A stretch of DNA of 30,954 nt from Chromera velia (lineage: Eukaryota; Sar; Chromeraceae). The DNA is taken from NCBI GenBank assembly GCA_018398765.1, contig JAHBMJ010001113.1:5001-35954 (forward strand). Reading direction: 5' to 3'. A program made the translations under genes and the position numbers. Positions 1 through 9,745 of the stretch are shown one piece after another. Below the pieces are notes generated by a model. The model saw only the letters and a program-made list of their open reading frames with translations, did not search any database and was not told the DNA's origin. How positions within the stretch are numbered: the stretch's first letter is position 1; the number at the start of each line of letters is the position of its first letter.

Positions 1-594
1 CGCAGCTGTTTTCATTCCTTCTGGTTTTGCTGGAATGGTATTACTTCGTTTCGGCTTGCGTGAAGGGCGAATTAAAAGAAGTCAGCACATATGCACACGC
101 TCTCCGATACCGTGTAGTTCCCCAATCCGATCGCTCTCTTTGACTGGACAAAGAAGCACACTTTGAGAGGTCGGCTAGCTGGGCGGTCATGCAGACTGTA
201 TGTTTGGAGATAGAAACTGCAAAGTACTCCTGATAAAATGCCATGCATGTATGGGTGGAATTCACATTGTTGTAAGCCGAAACGGAACCAAAGAAACATT
301 GTTCAAACACATTTGCATAAGCACGCACATTTTCCGCCTTTGGTATTTCAAAGTTTTTCTGGGTGCATGCCAGTGCCCCATGAAAGATCCACTGAAAGAT
401 TCTCAGAGAGAAAATCATGCGTGACAATATTGTCATTAGTACTGTCATCATGGTGCGGTAAGTAAGCAGAACGTTGCCACAGGCCTACAGTAAATGCAAA
501 ATTCTATTATGATGTTCCAGTACGTGGATATTGTAACCTTCTAGGCAACCTTATGCATTGCATCTAATGTTACAAGCTGCTGAGGCTTGCATAT
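1..594. other. Spacer with no convincing gene
   Basis: Several overlapping short open frames occur on both strands here, the longest being 136 codons on the minus strand. None shows a recognisable domain, a repeated motif or a splice pattern, and they shadow one another. I see nothing I would annotate as a gene. Confidence 0.5.
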
Positions 595-602
595 ATTTAA
601 GT
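595..602. repeat. Target-site duplication of R copy 1, left
   Basis: ATTTAAGT lies directly before the left inverted repeat and is repeated exactly after the right one at 14676-14683. Confidence 0.85.
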
Positions 603-760
603 CTAGGCGACGCACAGTGGTAAAAAAAAAAAAACAGACCTTTCCAGATTTTTTTTTTTCCTTTTTTTCTACGAAGGATTTCCTAGAGCACCTCTAGGAG
701 CACCTAGAGGAGCACCTTTTAGAAGTACTTTTAAACTAACTTCCTCGCGAATTTATTATT

Positions 761-1267
761 TGATGAATCCGCTAGTGGGCAAGCTAGCGAGCTATACGGG
801 GCTCTACATACACACAACTTACTTGAGTCTACTTCGGTACTCATCTGTCGGGTCCTTCATCGTCACTTCGAGTCGTTCTGGTAAGATCCTTTCTGTATGG
901 CTTGTCAAGTAATTCTGGCTTCGCATGTATGCACGTCTGTATCGCTTTCCAAGTGAATTCAGATACGTACATGGATGCAATATCACGTCTGTTTCCATCT
1001 TTCCATCTCTGTATGTTCACGCTTTATGTTTCTTTCTGATACTGAGATCAGTCTCACTTCTGTTGCCATCTGTTGTTGATGTGTTGCTTTGACAGTGTTG
1101 CTGCAACTGTGTTGTTTACACTGTTAAGACTGCCGCACGCCTGACGCACGCTCGGCGGGCTGTTCGTTCTATGGGTCCACTCCCGCGCACGCGCCTGACG
1201 CACGCTCGGCGGGCCATCCATTCTGTAGGTCCGCTCCCGCAGCCGCTTTCTGAATTAAGGCACAACA
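761..1267 (-). repeat. Gypsy LTR (3' LTR relative to the element)
   Basis: The repeat begins TGATGAATCC and ends GGCACAACA on the plus strand, giving the usual TG...CA ends. It is 507 bp and matches 13018-13524 with 14 substitutions and no length change. The adjoining polypurine tract at 1268-1282 shows this is the 3' LTR of a minus-strand element. Confidence 0.92.
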
Positions 1268-1282
1268 ACCACTCCCCCCCCT
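1268..1282 (-). promoter_or_regulatory. Polypurine tract of the gypsy element
   Basis: On the minus strand this reads AGGGGGGGGAGTGGT and abuts the 3' LTR start TGTTGTGCC. A purine run in this position is the expected plus-strand primer site. Confidence 0.75.
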
Positions 1283-1476
1283 AACTCTGCTCATCCTCGA
1301 GCAGATCCTGAAAAAAAAAAGACACAAGTCAACATGACACAAACCACTTGACCCTCGGGCCTCCCAATATCCCGCCAGGTCTGCCAATCCATCAATGGAC
1401 ATCAACGCAACGAAATGACCAAGCGAAATTAATTAACTTGACGCATGACTCTTTCTCTCTCCTTTTCAAAGTCCTA

Positions 1477-1940
1477 AACAAGATCAGGGGCCTCCACCTC
1501 CTCTTTTGGCATCCATGCGAAGGTATCGTTATCGAACGAGACCCGGTACTCTTCCGTTCCTTCTTTTTCTCGAACAGCCAGAATGTGGGTAGGCTGAGGT
1601 TTCCCTCTCTTCTTGTTTCCAGCACTGCTTTCTTTCACTTCTTCTTTCTTCACCTCCAATTTATCCCCCAAACCTAATTTATCCAAAAGGTTGTTCTTAT
1701 CGGGGTCTTCTCTGACCCGGAAAGATGACTTGGGGGTGCTTGGGGGAATTCTTTCTCCCCTTTCCTTCCCAACGGCTGACGCACTTTCCTCAGTCTCTCT
1801 CTCCACTCTCTTCGCCGGCTGCCACAACATCAAACGATCCGTGCTAATGACGTCTCTCTCTTTTCCACCCAGAGGGCGAATGATAGCAACATGCGGTCGG
1901 TCGTGAGGAACCGTAACCACCACAAATGTCTGCCCCTCTT
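1477..1940 (-). other. Integrase C-terminus with chromodomain-like tail
   Basis: The minus-strand reading runs from an SH3-like segment (EGQTFVVVTVPHD ... STDRLMLW), through a charged linker, to a C-terminal block that resembles a chromodomain: ILAVREKEGTEEYRVSF and a Trp-containing end. Such a tail defines chromoviruses and is thought to guide integration to particular chromatin. The similarity is modest, and an aromatic-cage analysis is not possible by eye. Confidence 0.65.
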
Positions 1941-1953
1941 CAAATTTTGTTGC

Positions 1954-2284
1954 AATGGAGATTCTAGGAAATTGAAAGTCTCTTCCAACAGCTGAGATCC
2001 TATGTTGTCTGTGCACAAACGTGTCAATAGGAGCACACGGTCAATCTACCATAATCCAGTACAATCCAACAGGCTGCTGTTTGTTTCAATTGGAATTTAT
2101 CGAATACATGCTAATTACACGACATACAAAAAACGTATGCACGCAAAAAACTATCGGAGACTAAAGCTTTGCATACACGCCAAGCTAAACATTAATAGCT
2201 TGAAATGAGCATACCAATTAATCGCAGTATTACGTCGATCCTTGTAAGCCGATGGATAGACCGTAGGCATGATTAGAGAACACA
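1954..2284 (-). repeat. Penelope-like terminal direct repeat (3' copy)
   Basis: The repeat begins AATGGAGATTCTAGG and ends TAGAGAACACA on the plus strand. It is 331 bp, the same length as 7763-8093, with about 24 substitutions, nearly all transitions. Direct terminal repeats of this kind are called pseudo-LTRs in Penelope-like elements. Confidence 0.85.
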
Positions 2285-2417
2285 CGTAGTGTCCCGCGCG
2301 CGACGCCCCTCCGTATCCATACCGCTGTCTTTTGTCTATCGCTAACGGTTCTCAGGTGCACTTGTGGAAGCCAATGACAACAAAAGGCCGTAACATTAAA
2401 AATCAGTCATATATAAA

Positions 2418-3755
2418 TTATTTTAGAACAAAACAAAGAAAGGACAAACGCGCCTTCCAAAGAGAACGAAGACCATCATCACCAGTCCGACGGACTGCAG
2501 ACATGAACAAATCAAGCAAAAACGAAACAGGCCATCTCAAAATATACAACTCCAAAAACAGAAAAGTAAGTTCATCAACCAGGACAACCACAGGTGCATT
2601 ACAAGAAAGAAGTGTCCGGATAAGATGAGAGGATATTAGGCCCTTCTTGGCCGAAACAGAAAGAACACAGGAGAAAGCATGCATCAGACGCACTCTACAA
2701 AGTGAAGGTAGGTTAGGAAAAGACGACCATCCTCCAGAAATGGGCAACAGAGAAAAAGCAACCAAATCACGAAAGAAATTAAAAAGAACATCACGGTTAG
2801 GATTAACAGCAGCAAAAAGCAAAATCGAAGGAGATTCCGGCAAAGAGAAAAGATGCAGACCAAGCACCGTAGATCCCTTCTGACGCTCTAAAACGCATGC
2901 AGGACTGTAAAAGTCTTCCTCAAGTAATTTTTCCATCATGGAGTCATCCGGCACGTCACTTATACCACAGTCAGACCTAAAAACAATCGTTCTATCGTCC
3001 ATGTATCTCCCTGCTATCCATTTCTCCCCCCCCCATGAAGGTTTCGATCTCATCAATACAACAGAGTACTCTTTCCACGCAGCAAAAAATCGGGCCCCAC
3101 CAGGAGAGCATAGACTCCCTTGAGGAAAACCTTCATGCTGTCTGACCATCTTCCCTCGAACCCGAATCACATTCGAAACAAAATCAAGATTAATTATACG
3201 AGCTAGCATATTAAGAGGGCAAGAAAGTACATTCGCATAATTGCAGTGGGAGGATAAAAAAGCAACAGGTTTTAAGTAATGTCTCCGAGAATACCACTTC
3301 TCACCCTCTCCCGGACCCGCCTCCTTAATACAAAAAGACTTATGGGTGGGCAACACAACAAAGCGATATCTAGAGGAAGAACGAATGAAATGAACAAAGT
3401 TATTCAAACAAGAAAGGAAATCAGCTCTGGGTAGAGAGGGAAAAAATGCTTTGATGTCGTCCACCAGCAGACCAAGTCCACCCCGAGGCCAATACGAATT
3501 AGAAGAAACACAAGAGCCACGATCTGCAAGTCTCCTAAACCCTGAATTAAAGATCCCAACCTTATCCTGAAAAGCAAAGACAGAGTCAAAGTCATAATGC
3601 GGCGAAAAGTAAGAAAGACAACCATTCAAAGCCTTATAAAAGAAAGAGAAAATCTCACGTCTGGCGTGTCTTTTGTAAGATATCAATGGCCTGTACTTCA
3701 AAGAGGACCAAGACTCAGGGAGCTCCCCCTCAACTCCCCAAGACTTACGTTTCAC
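2418..3755 (-). CDS. Reverse transcriptase of the Penelope-like element
   Basis: The 445-residue frame has the RT core in order: KYRPLISYKRH near residue 20, motif A as VDDIKAFFPSLP at 98-109, motif B as EGFPQGSLCSPGGARFF at 208-224, motif C as RYMDD at 250-254, and a motif D-like LERQKGSTVLGLHL at 289-302. The FFPSLP and YMDD forms and the KxRPI(S)-type start resemble Penelope-like and telomerase-related RTs rather than gypsy or LINE RTs. It copies element RNA at nicked DNA. The domain continues into a hydrophobic C-terminal region typical of a thumb. No endonuclease follows it, because the nuclease lies upstream. Confidence 0.85.
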   Translation of the reverse strand: MKRKSWGVEGELPESWSSLKYRPLISYKRHARREIFSFFYKALNGCLSYFSPHYDFDSVFAFQDKVGIFNSGFRRLADRGSCVSSNSYWPRGGLGLLVDDIKAFFPSLPRADFLSCLNNFVHFIRSSSRYRFVVLPTHKSFCIKEAGPGEGEKWYSRRHYLKPVAFLSSHCNYANVLSCPLNMLARIINLDFVSNVIRVRGKMVRQHEGFPQGSLCSPGGARFFAAWKEYSVVLMRSKPSWGGEKWIAGRYMDDRTIVFRSDCGISDVPDDSMMEKLLEEDFYSPACVLERQKGSTVLGLHLFSLPESPSILLFAAVNPNRDVLFNFFRDLVAFSLLPISGGWSSFPNLPSLCRVRLMHAFSCVLSVSAKKGLISSHLIRTLLSCNAPVVVLVDELTFLFLELYILRWPVSFLLDLFMSAVRRTGDDGLRSLWKARLSFLCFVLK

Positions 3756-3988
3756 CTAAAGGATCCCAATCCCAAAGTGGTGTTTCTTCCTGTCGAGTTT
3801 CTTGAACTGATTCAAAAAAGACACCCATGCATCCTTTTCATTCGGAAAACCATTCTCCAGAAGGTCCAGAGAAGCAGAAAACTCACCCTCCCCAATTCTT
3901 CCATAAGAAAAATAAAAAAGAAAAGCTCTCACCACTGCCTCAATGTATTTCCTTTTACACAAAAAAAACTAGATCTCCTCTGGCCTTG

Positions 3989-5128
3989 TCAACTGGCACA
4001 ACCGCTAGAGCAGTCAATAACTTTCTGATTGCCATAGACTTCCTTGGGACAGCCGGCCCCTTTCTCATTTGCCTGAGCACATGAAAGCGTTGAAACCCAC
4101 CGCTCCCGAAGGTCGGCAATCATTGCAGGAGACAAGACCCCTTTCATCGACCTGCTTCTTGTATTCTCCCTCCCCCTCCCCCTTCCCATTGTCCTCCCTA
4201 GACTAACCCCCTCCCGAGTGCCACCATCAGAAGTGAGAACAGAACGGAGGAAAGACTCAATACCCTTCGAAACAACTGTTACATTCCATGCACCAGTGTT
4301 AGGCCATAATTTGGCCTTGGAAGAAAAGTGAGGCGGAGGAGAGAAGAAAGATCTAAGAGAGGAAGACGCAGACAGTAGATAACACACATGACCATCAAGC
4401 AAAGGAAGATCAAATAATTCCGCAATCTCTCTATAACAACACGACGATCCACAAAAAGAACCTTCACCCCCTCCTCCTTCCCCACAAATCCCATATGTAT
4501 TGTCCAAAGTCTGTTGGAGATCAGTCAGCTTTGTAGGGAGAAGGTGAAGCTTCACGTTTGACAATGGAGACACAGTTTTCCTTATCTCCTCAAACATGGC
4601 AAAGTAAAAAGATCTGAAAAAAGACAAGTCAGCGAGGGGCACCCGAATCGTAATCAGCTCCCCTCTGAGTAAAGTCCCTGCTGACCAGCCATTCAACTCG
4701 CACATTCGTCTCACATTCAAGTCAAAAGTTGCCCTCCCTCCCCCAAGAATCCCGCCCCTGGGCACTATATGCATACATGCACTCAAATCATTCTTCGTCA
4801 CATCAAATGAATGAAGAGACGAATCGGGAAGGACCTTCTTGAACAATGCAGTCAGCAGTCGTGCACAAAAAAGAGAAATCACGTCCCCTTCCCCTCTCTT
4901 CACCCCCACACCCTCTTTGCCAGTGACCCTGTAGAGGAAAAGGGAGCGAGATTGGAAAATGCCCCCTTTATCAACTCTTCCCGCCAACTTTGACATGTGA
5001 ACAGAAGATTCAAGTCTCCTCCTCAAACTTGAGACCCTGTCACTACACCTGCACGCAATTGAATGAACATCCCTTTTATTGGGGTCCCTCAAATTACGCA
5101 CCGGGTCATTCTTGAATCTCCTCAACAC
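3989..5128 (-). CDS. Linker region between endonuclease and RT, Penelope-like
   Basis: A 379-residue frame lies between the endonuclease and the reverse transcriptase. It has alternating hydrophobic and charged blocks (LSFFRSFYFAMFEEIRK, HLLPTKLTDLQQTLDNTYG) and a basic low-complexity stretch (GRTMGRGRGRENTRSRS). It probably holds the N-terminal extension and fingers upstream of the RT core. I cannot assign individual motifs with confidence. Confidence 0.55.
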   Translation of the reverse strand: MLRRFKNDPVRNLRDPNKRDVHSIACRCSDRVSSLRRRLESSVHMSKLAGRVDKGGIFQSRSLFLYRVTGKEGVGVKRGEGDVISLFCARLLTALFKKVLPDSSLHSFDVTKNDLSACMHIVPRGGILGGGRATFDLNVRRMCELNGWSAGTLLRGELITIRVPLADLSFFRSFYFAMFEEIRKTVSPLSNVKLHLLPTKLTDLQQTLDNTYGICGEGGGGEGSFCGSSCCYREIAELFDLPLLDGHVCYLLSASSSLRSFFSPPPHFSSKAKLWPNTGAWNVTVVSKGIESFLRSVLTSDGGTREGVSLGRTMGRGRGRENTRSRSMKGVLSPAMIADLRERWVSTLSCAQANEKGAGCPKEVYGNQKVIDCSSGCAS

Positions 5129-5350
5129 ACCAACTGTATTCTATGTAGGTTTGTATGCACGAATACATAAGTATTCCATCATGCATAAATTCATCTGACC
5201 ACCCTCAATCTTTGCAATAGGAAGGATAACAAAGAGGCCGTGTCTGGAAGCATCAGCAGACAAAACAGAATAGAAGCGATATACATACCCACGACCCGTC
5301 TTATTACATTTTTTCCCAACGCGACGCGGTTTTAATGCACTCGTGAGGTG

Positions 5351-5953
5351 CTAAAAGAACCGATCGAGCGCCCTACTAACGGTACTTCCAATATAAAAGC
5401 CTCTCTTCCATCGTGACCAAATCAAATATGTTACTCCCTTGTCCCACCATGATGCATCCTTTCCCACCCCAGCACAAGCATCCTTGACCTCTCTCAGAAA
5501 GGAAGAATATTTCGTATCAGACAGACCCAACCATGTAGAAGCAGCCAGCAAATGGGAATATACAAGTCTTCTCAAACATTTCTGACCAAACCCTCTCTTA
5601 AAGACAGTCCGAAGCTTATAAGAAGGATTCATCACATCCTCAGGGGACGCAGGCATAACATGGAGAGTGTATGAAGGTGGCTGTGTTGTCTGAATGACAA
5701 GAACCGTCGTCAACGAGCAATCGCATCTGTGAATCTCCGATGCGCAAACAGGACAGGCTTGAACTGCGTGCACATAGAGGGATCCAACAAACATCCGCAC
5801 CCCAGCCAATCTGAGGGAAAGACGATCAAGGTCAGACCCCACTTTCTCTCTCACACTTTCTCTGCCAAAACCCCTTCCATTCCCTGTATCCTTCCCAATC
5901 ATTCCAACCAGTTCCCTCACTTTCTCATGCAATTCATCAGACAAAGACAACAA
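5351..5953 (-). CDS. GIY-YIG endonuclease segment of the Penelope-like element
   Basis: The 200-residue reading has a cysteine cluster (C67, C70, C77, C79) that could bind zinc. Near the end is the start of a GIY-YIG nuclease domain: VTYLI at about 174-178 and FYIGST at about 186-191, with R194 shortly after. GIY-YIG nucleases nick DNA to prime reverse transcription in Penelope-like elements. Residues typical of the rest of the domain, including a Glu in an MEYL block, can be seen in the next 220 bases downstream (5130-5350). A zinc motif before an N-terminal GIY-YIG domain is reported for the permuted Chlamys-type group. Confidence 0.75.
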   Translation of the reverse strand: MLSLSDELHEKVRELVGMIGKDTGNGRGFGRESVREKVGSDLDRLSLRLAGVRMFVGSLYVHAVQACPVCASEIHRCDCSLTTVLVIQTTQPPSYTLHVMPASPEDVMNPSYKLRTVFKRGFGQKCLRRLVYSHLLAASTWLGLSDTKYSSFLREVKDACAGVGKDASWWDKGVTYLIWSRWKRGFYIGSTVSRALDRFF

Positions 5954-6029
5954 AAAAGAAGAATCAAAATTAATTTGAACATTTAACTGACCACTGCTCC
6001 TCCCGACATGCTCTTGAATCCCTAGTCAC

Positions 6030-6218
6030 TCAGGTCCCACCTGGCGACCTCCCATTCCCTTTCCCCCCCCCCTCTCCCTCCTTCTCCTGCTGCAAACAGA
6101 GAGCCTCAACCCTCTTCTTCTGTATGATGAAAGCATAAACAAGTTCGAGAAGGTCACAGCCCTCCAGATCCCCGTCCACTGCACTGTCCCTCAGTACTGA
6201 GATCATCTCCCTCCTCAC
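6030..6218 (-). CDS. Unrecognised small ORF in the Penelope-like element
   Basis: A 62-residue frame directly abuts the preceding ORF. It reads as an acidic-hydrophobic helix (GCDLLELVYAFIIQKKR) followed by a Gly-rich end. It may be the tail of the preceding product. Evidence is only the tight packing and amino-acid composition. Confidence 0.3.
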   Translation of the reverse strand: MRREMISVLRDSAVDGDLEGCDLLELVYAFIIQKKRVEALCLQQEKEGEGGGKGNGRSPGGT

Positions 6219-6572
6219 CTAGCCCCGCCGTGTTTCACTACACATGACAGACACCATCAGTCTGGCATCATCCATACATTTTTGCCAGAGTTTCCCCCCC
6301 AGACCTCCATTCTTCGGTTGTCGATACACCGGAAGGTCGACCAGTGTCTTGTATGCGATCCTCCCACCTACTATCGGCATATTTGGGGGGAAGATTTGCA
6401 TTTCATTCATTATGGGCCTGTCCCTCCCGGCAGACGACGGTCTGAAGGGCGTCACAGCTCTCTTTTGCATCTGCTGACCCTCCCCCCCTCTCTCCCTCAT
6501 GGATCTTGGGGTTACGAACCCTGAGTCTGTGTTCCCCTGCTTCCCCTCCGAGGAATGCGTTACCTGCCTCAC
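6219..6572 (-). CDS. Unrecognised second ORF in the Penelope-like element
   Basis: A 117-residue frame begins 24 bases after the first ORF ends and is followed immediately by the next ORF (adjacent coordinates 6219 and 6218). A central block with NEMQIFPPNMPIVGGRIAY and QKCMDDARLMVSVM looks like ordinary globular protein rather than noise. It could be the continuation of the first ORF's product. No family is recognised. Confidence 0.4.
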   Translation of the reverse strand: MRQVTHSSEGKQGNTDSGFVTPRSMRERGGEGQQMQKRAVTPFRPSSAGRDRPIMNEMQIFPPNMPIVGGRIAYKTLVDLPVYRQPKNGGLGGKLWQKCMDDARLMVSVMCSETRRG

Positions 6573-6596
6573 TCGCTTAGGTGACCCTGTCCCTGT

Positions 6597-7724
6597 CTAC
6601 CTACCAAAGCTATCCTGCATCCCTCCCCCCCCTACCCCGTTCACCCCTGTATTACCGTTCATTCTCGGCTTTCCGTTAGGCACCATCAGACTAATTTCCC
6701 CATCCCCCTTCTTCCCATCATTCATCCCTCTGTTCACTATTCTACCCCCTCCAGTCTGGCGTACATCCACCCCTGTGTTCGGAATCCCCTTCTCTGTCAC
6801 CCCAGGGCTATCTACATTTACATCCTCAACTGTGATCCCCCCTGATTGGATGTCACAGGTCGGGTACATAGAGTGTTTCCCACCCATTGGCCCACTCCCC
6901 CCTCCTCTCTGGGTTTTCTTCATCTCTTTCTGAAGACGAACAACCCGCCCATGAATTTCCATGACTCTATGCTCTTTCACCATCTCCGCCACTGAGCACA
7001 ACATCTCACTCGCCACATCTACCTGTGCCTCCGCTCTGGCAGCTATATGTTCAGTGGCCAGGTGTGCGTCAATGTATGCAGCCCCCTCACTTCTCACTTT
7101 GTTCGTCAGCCTCCAGTTGTATTCTCTGAATTCCATTCCCTTCTGCATCATCATATACTCCCTTCTGGATTTTGAGAACACCTCGTCCAGCGGCATCTGA
7201 AGCATTGGCATCAACACCCCCTCCACCATCTCATCACACGCTTCCTTCACCTCCATCATTCCAATATGTGCCTTTTCATTTATCTCTCCCCCCTTCTTCA
7301 TTTTCCTCGACGGCACGATCAGTCTATCGTATGCCTGTTTATTCATTACCTCCACCTTCATAGAGGACTTGAGGGCATCCTTGTTCATGGCTTTCAAATT
7401 CGTAGCGTCTGACACCCTCATCTTCACCAGGACCCATTCTGTCATTCCCGTCTTCTCTGTCTCGAACGTATGAACGATGACCTCGTCCGCCTTCAGCTCA
7501 TGACCCGGCAGATATGGTTTCACAACCATTCTATCTGGGAACCTCTTCCTTGGCTCAACCATTCTCCCCGTATCCGGGGGCGCCTCTTCCACTTCCACCT
7601 GACCGAGCCGTTGTTTCACTGACTTGTACATCTCTGAGTCCCTCAAGTGGTGAAGAATCAGTCTACAAGGACAGCAGAGAGACTGGATTTCACTGCATGC
7701 ACGTGACGGTCTATAGAATTCCAA
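6597..7724 (-). CDS. Unrecognised upstream ORF in the Penelope-like element
   Basis: This 375-residue open frame is the first ORF after the 5' direct repeat. I do not recognise it. The middle is rich in Glu, Lys, Met and Ala and looks largely helical and possibly coiled coil (around residues 150-270). The last quarter is Gly/Asn-rich and probably disordered. No CCHC knuckle, RRM-like pattern or enzyme motif is visible. By position it could be an ORF1-type protein that binds RNA or packages the element, or a captured host sequence. Either is inference from location only. Confidence 0.5.
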   Translation of the reverse strand: MEFYRPSRACSEIQSLCCPCRLILHHLRDSEMYKSVKQRLGQVEVEEAPPDTGRMVEPRKRFPDRMVVKPYLPGHELKADEVIVHTFETEKTGMTEWVLVKMRVSDATNLKAMNKDALKSSMKVEVMNKQAYDRLIVPSRKMKKGGEINEKAHIGMMEVKEACDEMVEGVLMPMLQMPLDEVFSKSRREYMMMQKGMEFREYNWRLTNKVRSEGAAYIDAHLATEHIAARAEAQVDVASEMLCSVAEMVKEHRVMEIHGRVVRLQKEMKKTQRGGGSGPMGGKHSMYPTCDIQSGGITVEDVNVDSPGVTEKGIPNTGVDVRQTGGGRIVNRGMNDGKKGDGEISLMVPNGKPRMNGNTGVNGVGGGGMQDSFGR

Positions 7725-7762
7725 GGTTCAAGGCAAGGAGCCGACCCAGAAAAAGAATCTAT

Positions 7763-8093
7763 AATGGAGATTCTAGGAAATTGAAAGTCTCTTCCAACAG
7801 CTGAGATCCTATGTTGTCTGTACACAAATGTGTCGGTAGGAGCACACGGTCAATCTACCATAATCCAGTACAATCCAACAGGCTGCTGTCTGATTTAATT
7901 GGAATTTATCGAATACATGCTAATTACACGACATACAAAAAACGCATGCATGCGAAAAACCATCGGAGACTGAAGCTTCGCATACACGCCGAGCTAAATA
8001 TTAATAGCTCGAAATCAGCATGCCAATTAATTGTAGTATTACGTTGATCCTTACAAGCCGATGGATAGACCATAGGCATGATTAGAGAACACA
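7763..8093 (-). repeat. Penelope-like terminal direct repeat (5' copy)
   Basis: It is the 331-bp partner of 1954-2284, with the same ends and length. It lies upstream of the coding part on the minus strand, so promoter activity would be expected here. I saw no hammerhead ribozyme core (CUGAUGA...GAAA) on either strand, although some Penelope-like elements carry one in their repeats. Confidence 0.85.
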
Positions 8094-8099
8094 TACAAA

Positions 8100-9030
8100 T
8101 TTCGGCTGTTTCCCCAAATTCGGCGTCGGCTTTCGAAGAAGTACACGATCTCCTAGACGGAATTTCTCTGTCATCTGAGGGAGATTCCTGTGCTTTTTTG
8201 CCTGCTTTTCCCTTTTTGCCCTTCCCCTTGCCCTGTCAACTCTCTCAATCCGTTGCTGCCTGATGAATCCTGCATATTCGTTGTAACAGACAGGCGGTGC
8301 TCTCGCACCTTCGGGAACGGGCGTGACCCGAAGAATGCTCTGAGGGTCATGCGCAAATACAAGACCGAAGGGAGAGTACCCTGTCTCTGCATGCTCCGTC
8401 GTTCTGTAGGAGACTAGGAAGGGCTGTAGATACAAGTCCCAATCCCCGCTCTCTTCATCAACCTGTTTCCCTAACCCCTGCACCAAGGTTTGGTTAAACC
8501 TCTCTGGGATCGCGTTTCCCTGTACGTGGTAGCTGGTGGTGGTCAAGTGACGGGCTTTCATCAGCTTGAGCAACTCTTACACAATCTCTACAAGAAAATT
8601 CGTTCCTCGGTCAGAAACAAGGGTCTCAATAAATCTATACCGACAGATGATTTCTTCAAAGAGGATCTTCGCCACCTTCCAAGCGGGGACCTCAGGCAAT
8701 GCAAATACCTCAGGCCACCAGGTCAAAGCGCACGTGATAACAAGCATGAATCGGTTCCCCCTCCTGGACATCGGAACGGGGCCGACCACATCGATGCCGA
8801 CTCGCTGGAACGGTCGGGAGGGAACGGGAAGAGTCTGTGGGTTTCGGCTCTTCGGCTGATTCCTTCTCTCTTGACACGGTCGCACTTGTACACCCACTCA
8901 CGTGCGTCTTTTCTTAAACGGGGCCACCAGAATTCAGCGAGGAGTCACTGAGAAAGTCTCTTGACTGCTGGGTGCCCGCCCATTGGGTGGTCATGATGCA
9001 TGGTCAGGACGGTGTCCCTCAATGCCGGAG
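8100..9030 (-). other. Integrase zinc finger and catalytic core of the gypsy fossil
   Basis: The N-terminal HHCC-type region begins near 9030 (MHHDHPMGGHPAVKRL). The catalytic core follows with the usual landmarks: GIDVVGPVP, then LVSDRGTNF, then a glutamate block NAIPERFNQTL near 8504. The C-terminal part continues with a GDRVLLR motif up to the Penelope-like insertion. The rest of the integrase C-terminus is on the other side of that insertion, at 1477-1940. Confidence 0.88.
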
Positions 9031-9379
9031 GGACGTACAGCTGCTCAGCCCCCCCCTTTTCATATCGATAGAGGAGCCCGTCCCTGACATCAAACGAATC
9101 CTCCTGCGCCATCACATTCTTGCGTCGGCTCGTCTCCACTGGGAGCGTTCCTTCCTGCAAATACCTGAACAGATCAGAGATAAAGGGATCAGAGGGAAGC
9201 GCAGCCTTCACTTTATCCAAAAAGGGAACTGCCGCTGCCAAAAGGCTGATGCCCCCTACCTCTACCCCTGCAATCGATGCCTCCAGACCTGATCGAATCG
9301 GGATGCTCCCATCTACGGGGAGGTTGCAATGCCTGCAGAAAGGGGCTCCTGTGTCCACACTGTGCTCTGCAGGAAGCGG

Positions 9380-9745
9380 CATGCGCGAAAGGGAATCGGC
9401 ATCCGCATGGGCTTTTCCATCTTTGTGAAAAAATTTCGGTGCATATTCCTGCAAAGCCCGAGCCCATTTCCCCACTCTCTTATTCGCCAGTTTGTTCTTC
9501 TCCATCGCTAGGTTTGGCTTGTGATCTGTTTGGACAAACACCACGCTGCCCAGCAGGTAGTGCCTCCACTGTTGGCAGCAGTAGACTGTTGCCAACGTCT
9601 CCCTCTCGTGTGCTCCGTACTTTGGTTCTGCCCTCACAAGCGTCCTGTTTGCATACGCCACCACTCTCTCTTTCCCATCCCTTACCTGCACAAGAACTCC
9701 CCCGATGGATACCTGACTAGCGTCCGGCTTTACGATGAATGGAGA
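9380..9745 (-). other. RNase H of the gypsy fossil
   Basis: The reading after the RT connection region starts with FIVKPDASQVSIGGVLVQ, has ERETLATVYCCQQWRHYL and TDHKPNL in the middle, and ends near HADADSLSRMP. This is the standard gypsy RNase H pattern. Confidence 0.9.

Larger units (their letters stand above)
1954..8093 (-). mobile_element. Penelope-like element with permuted GIY-YIG/RT order
   Basis: The element is bounded by two 331-bp direct repeats and lies inside the integrase end of the gypsy element. CAAATTT occurs just outside both ends (1941-1947 and 8096-8102) and is a likely target duplication, with a few extra bases at each junction. On the minus strand the order is direct repeat, three unrecognised ORFs, GIY-YIG endonuclease, linker ORF, reverse transcriptase, direct repeat. 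Reverse transcriptase plus GIY-YIG endonuclease is diagnostic of Penelope-like elements, and the flanking repeats fit their pseudo-LTRs. The endonuclease upstream of RT matches the permuted Chlamys-type group described from algae and protists. The coding part is interrupted in a few places. Confidence 0.8.

Noticed and set aside
41-451. A 136-codon minus-strand frame
   Set aside because: There is no recognisable domain, it overlaps several other frames of similar length, and its composition does not suggest coding.
2637-2658. GGCCCTTCTTGGCC, as a possible histone-type 3' stem-loop
   Set aside because: The stem is too short, the loop is wrong for the histone hairpin consensus, and it lies within the Penelope-like element's RT.
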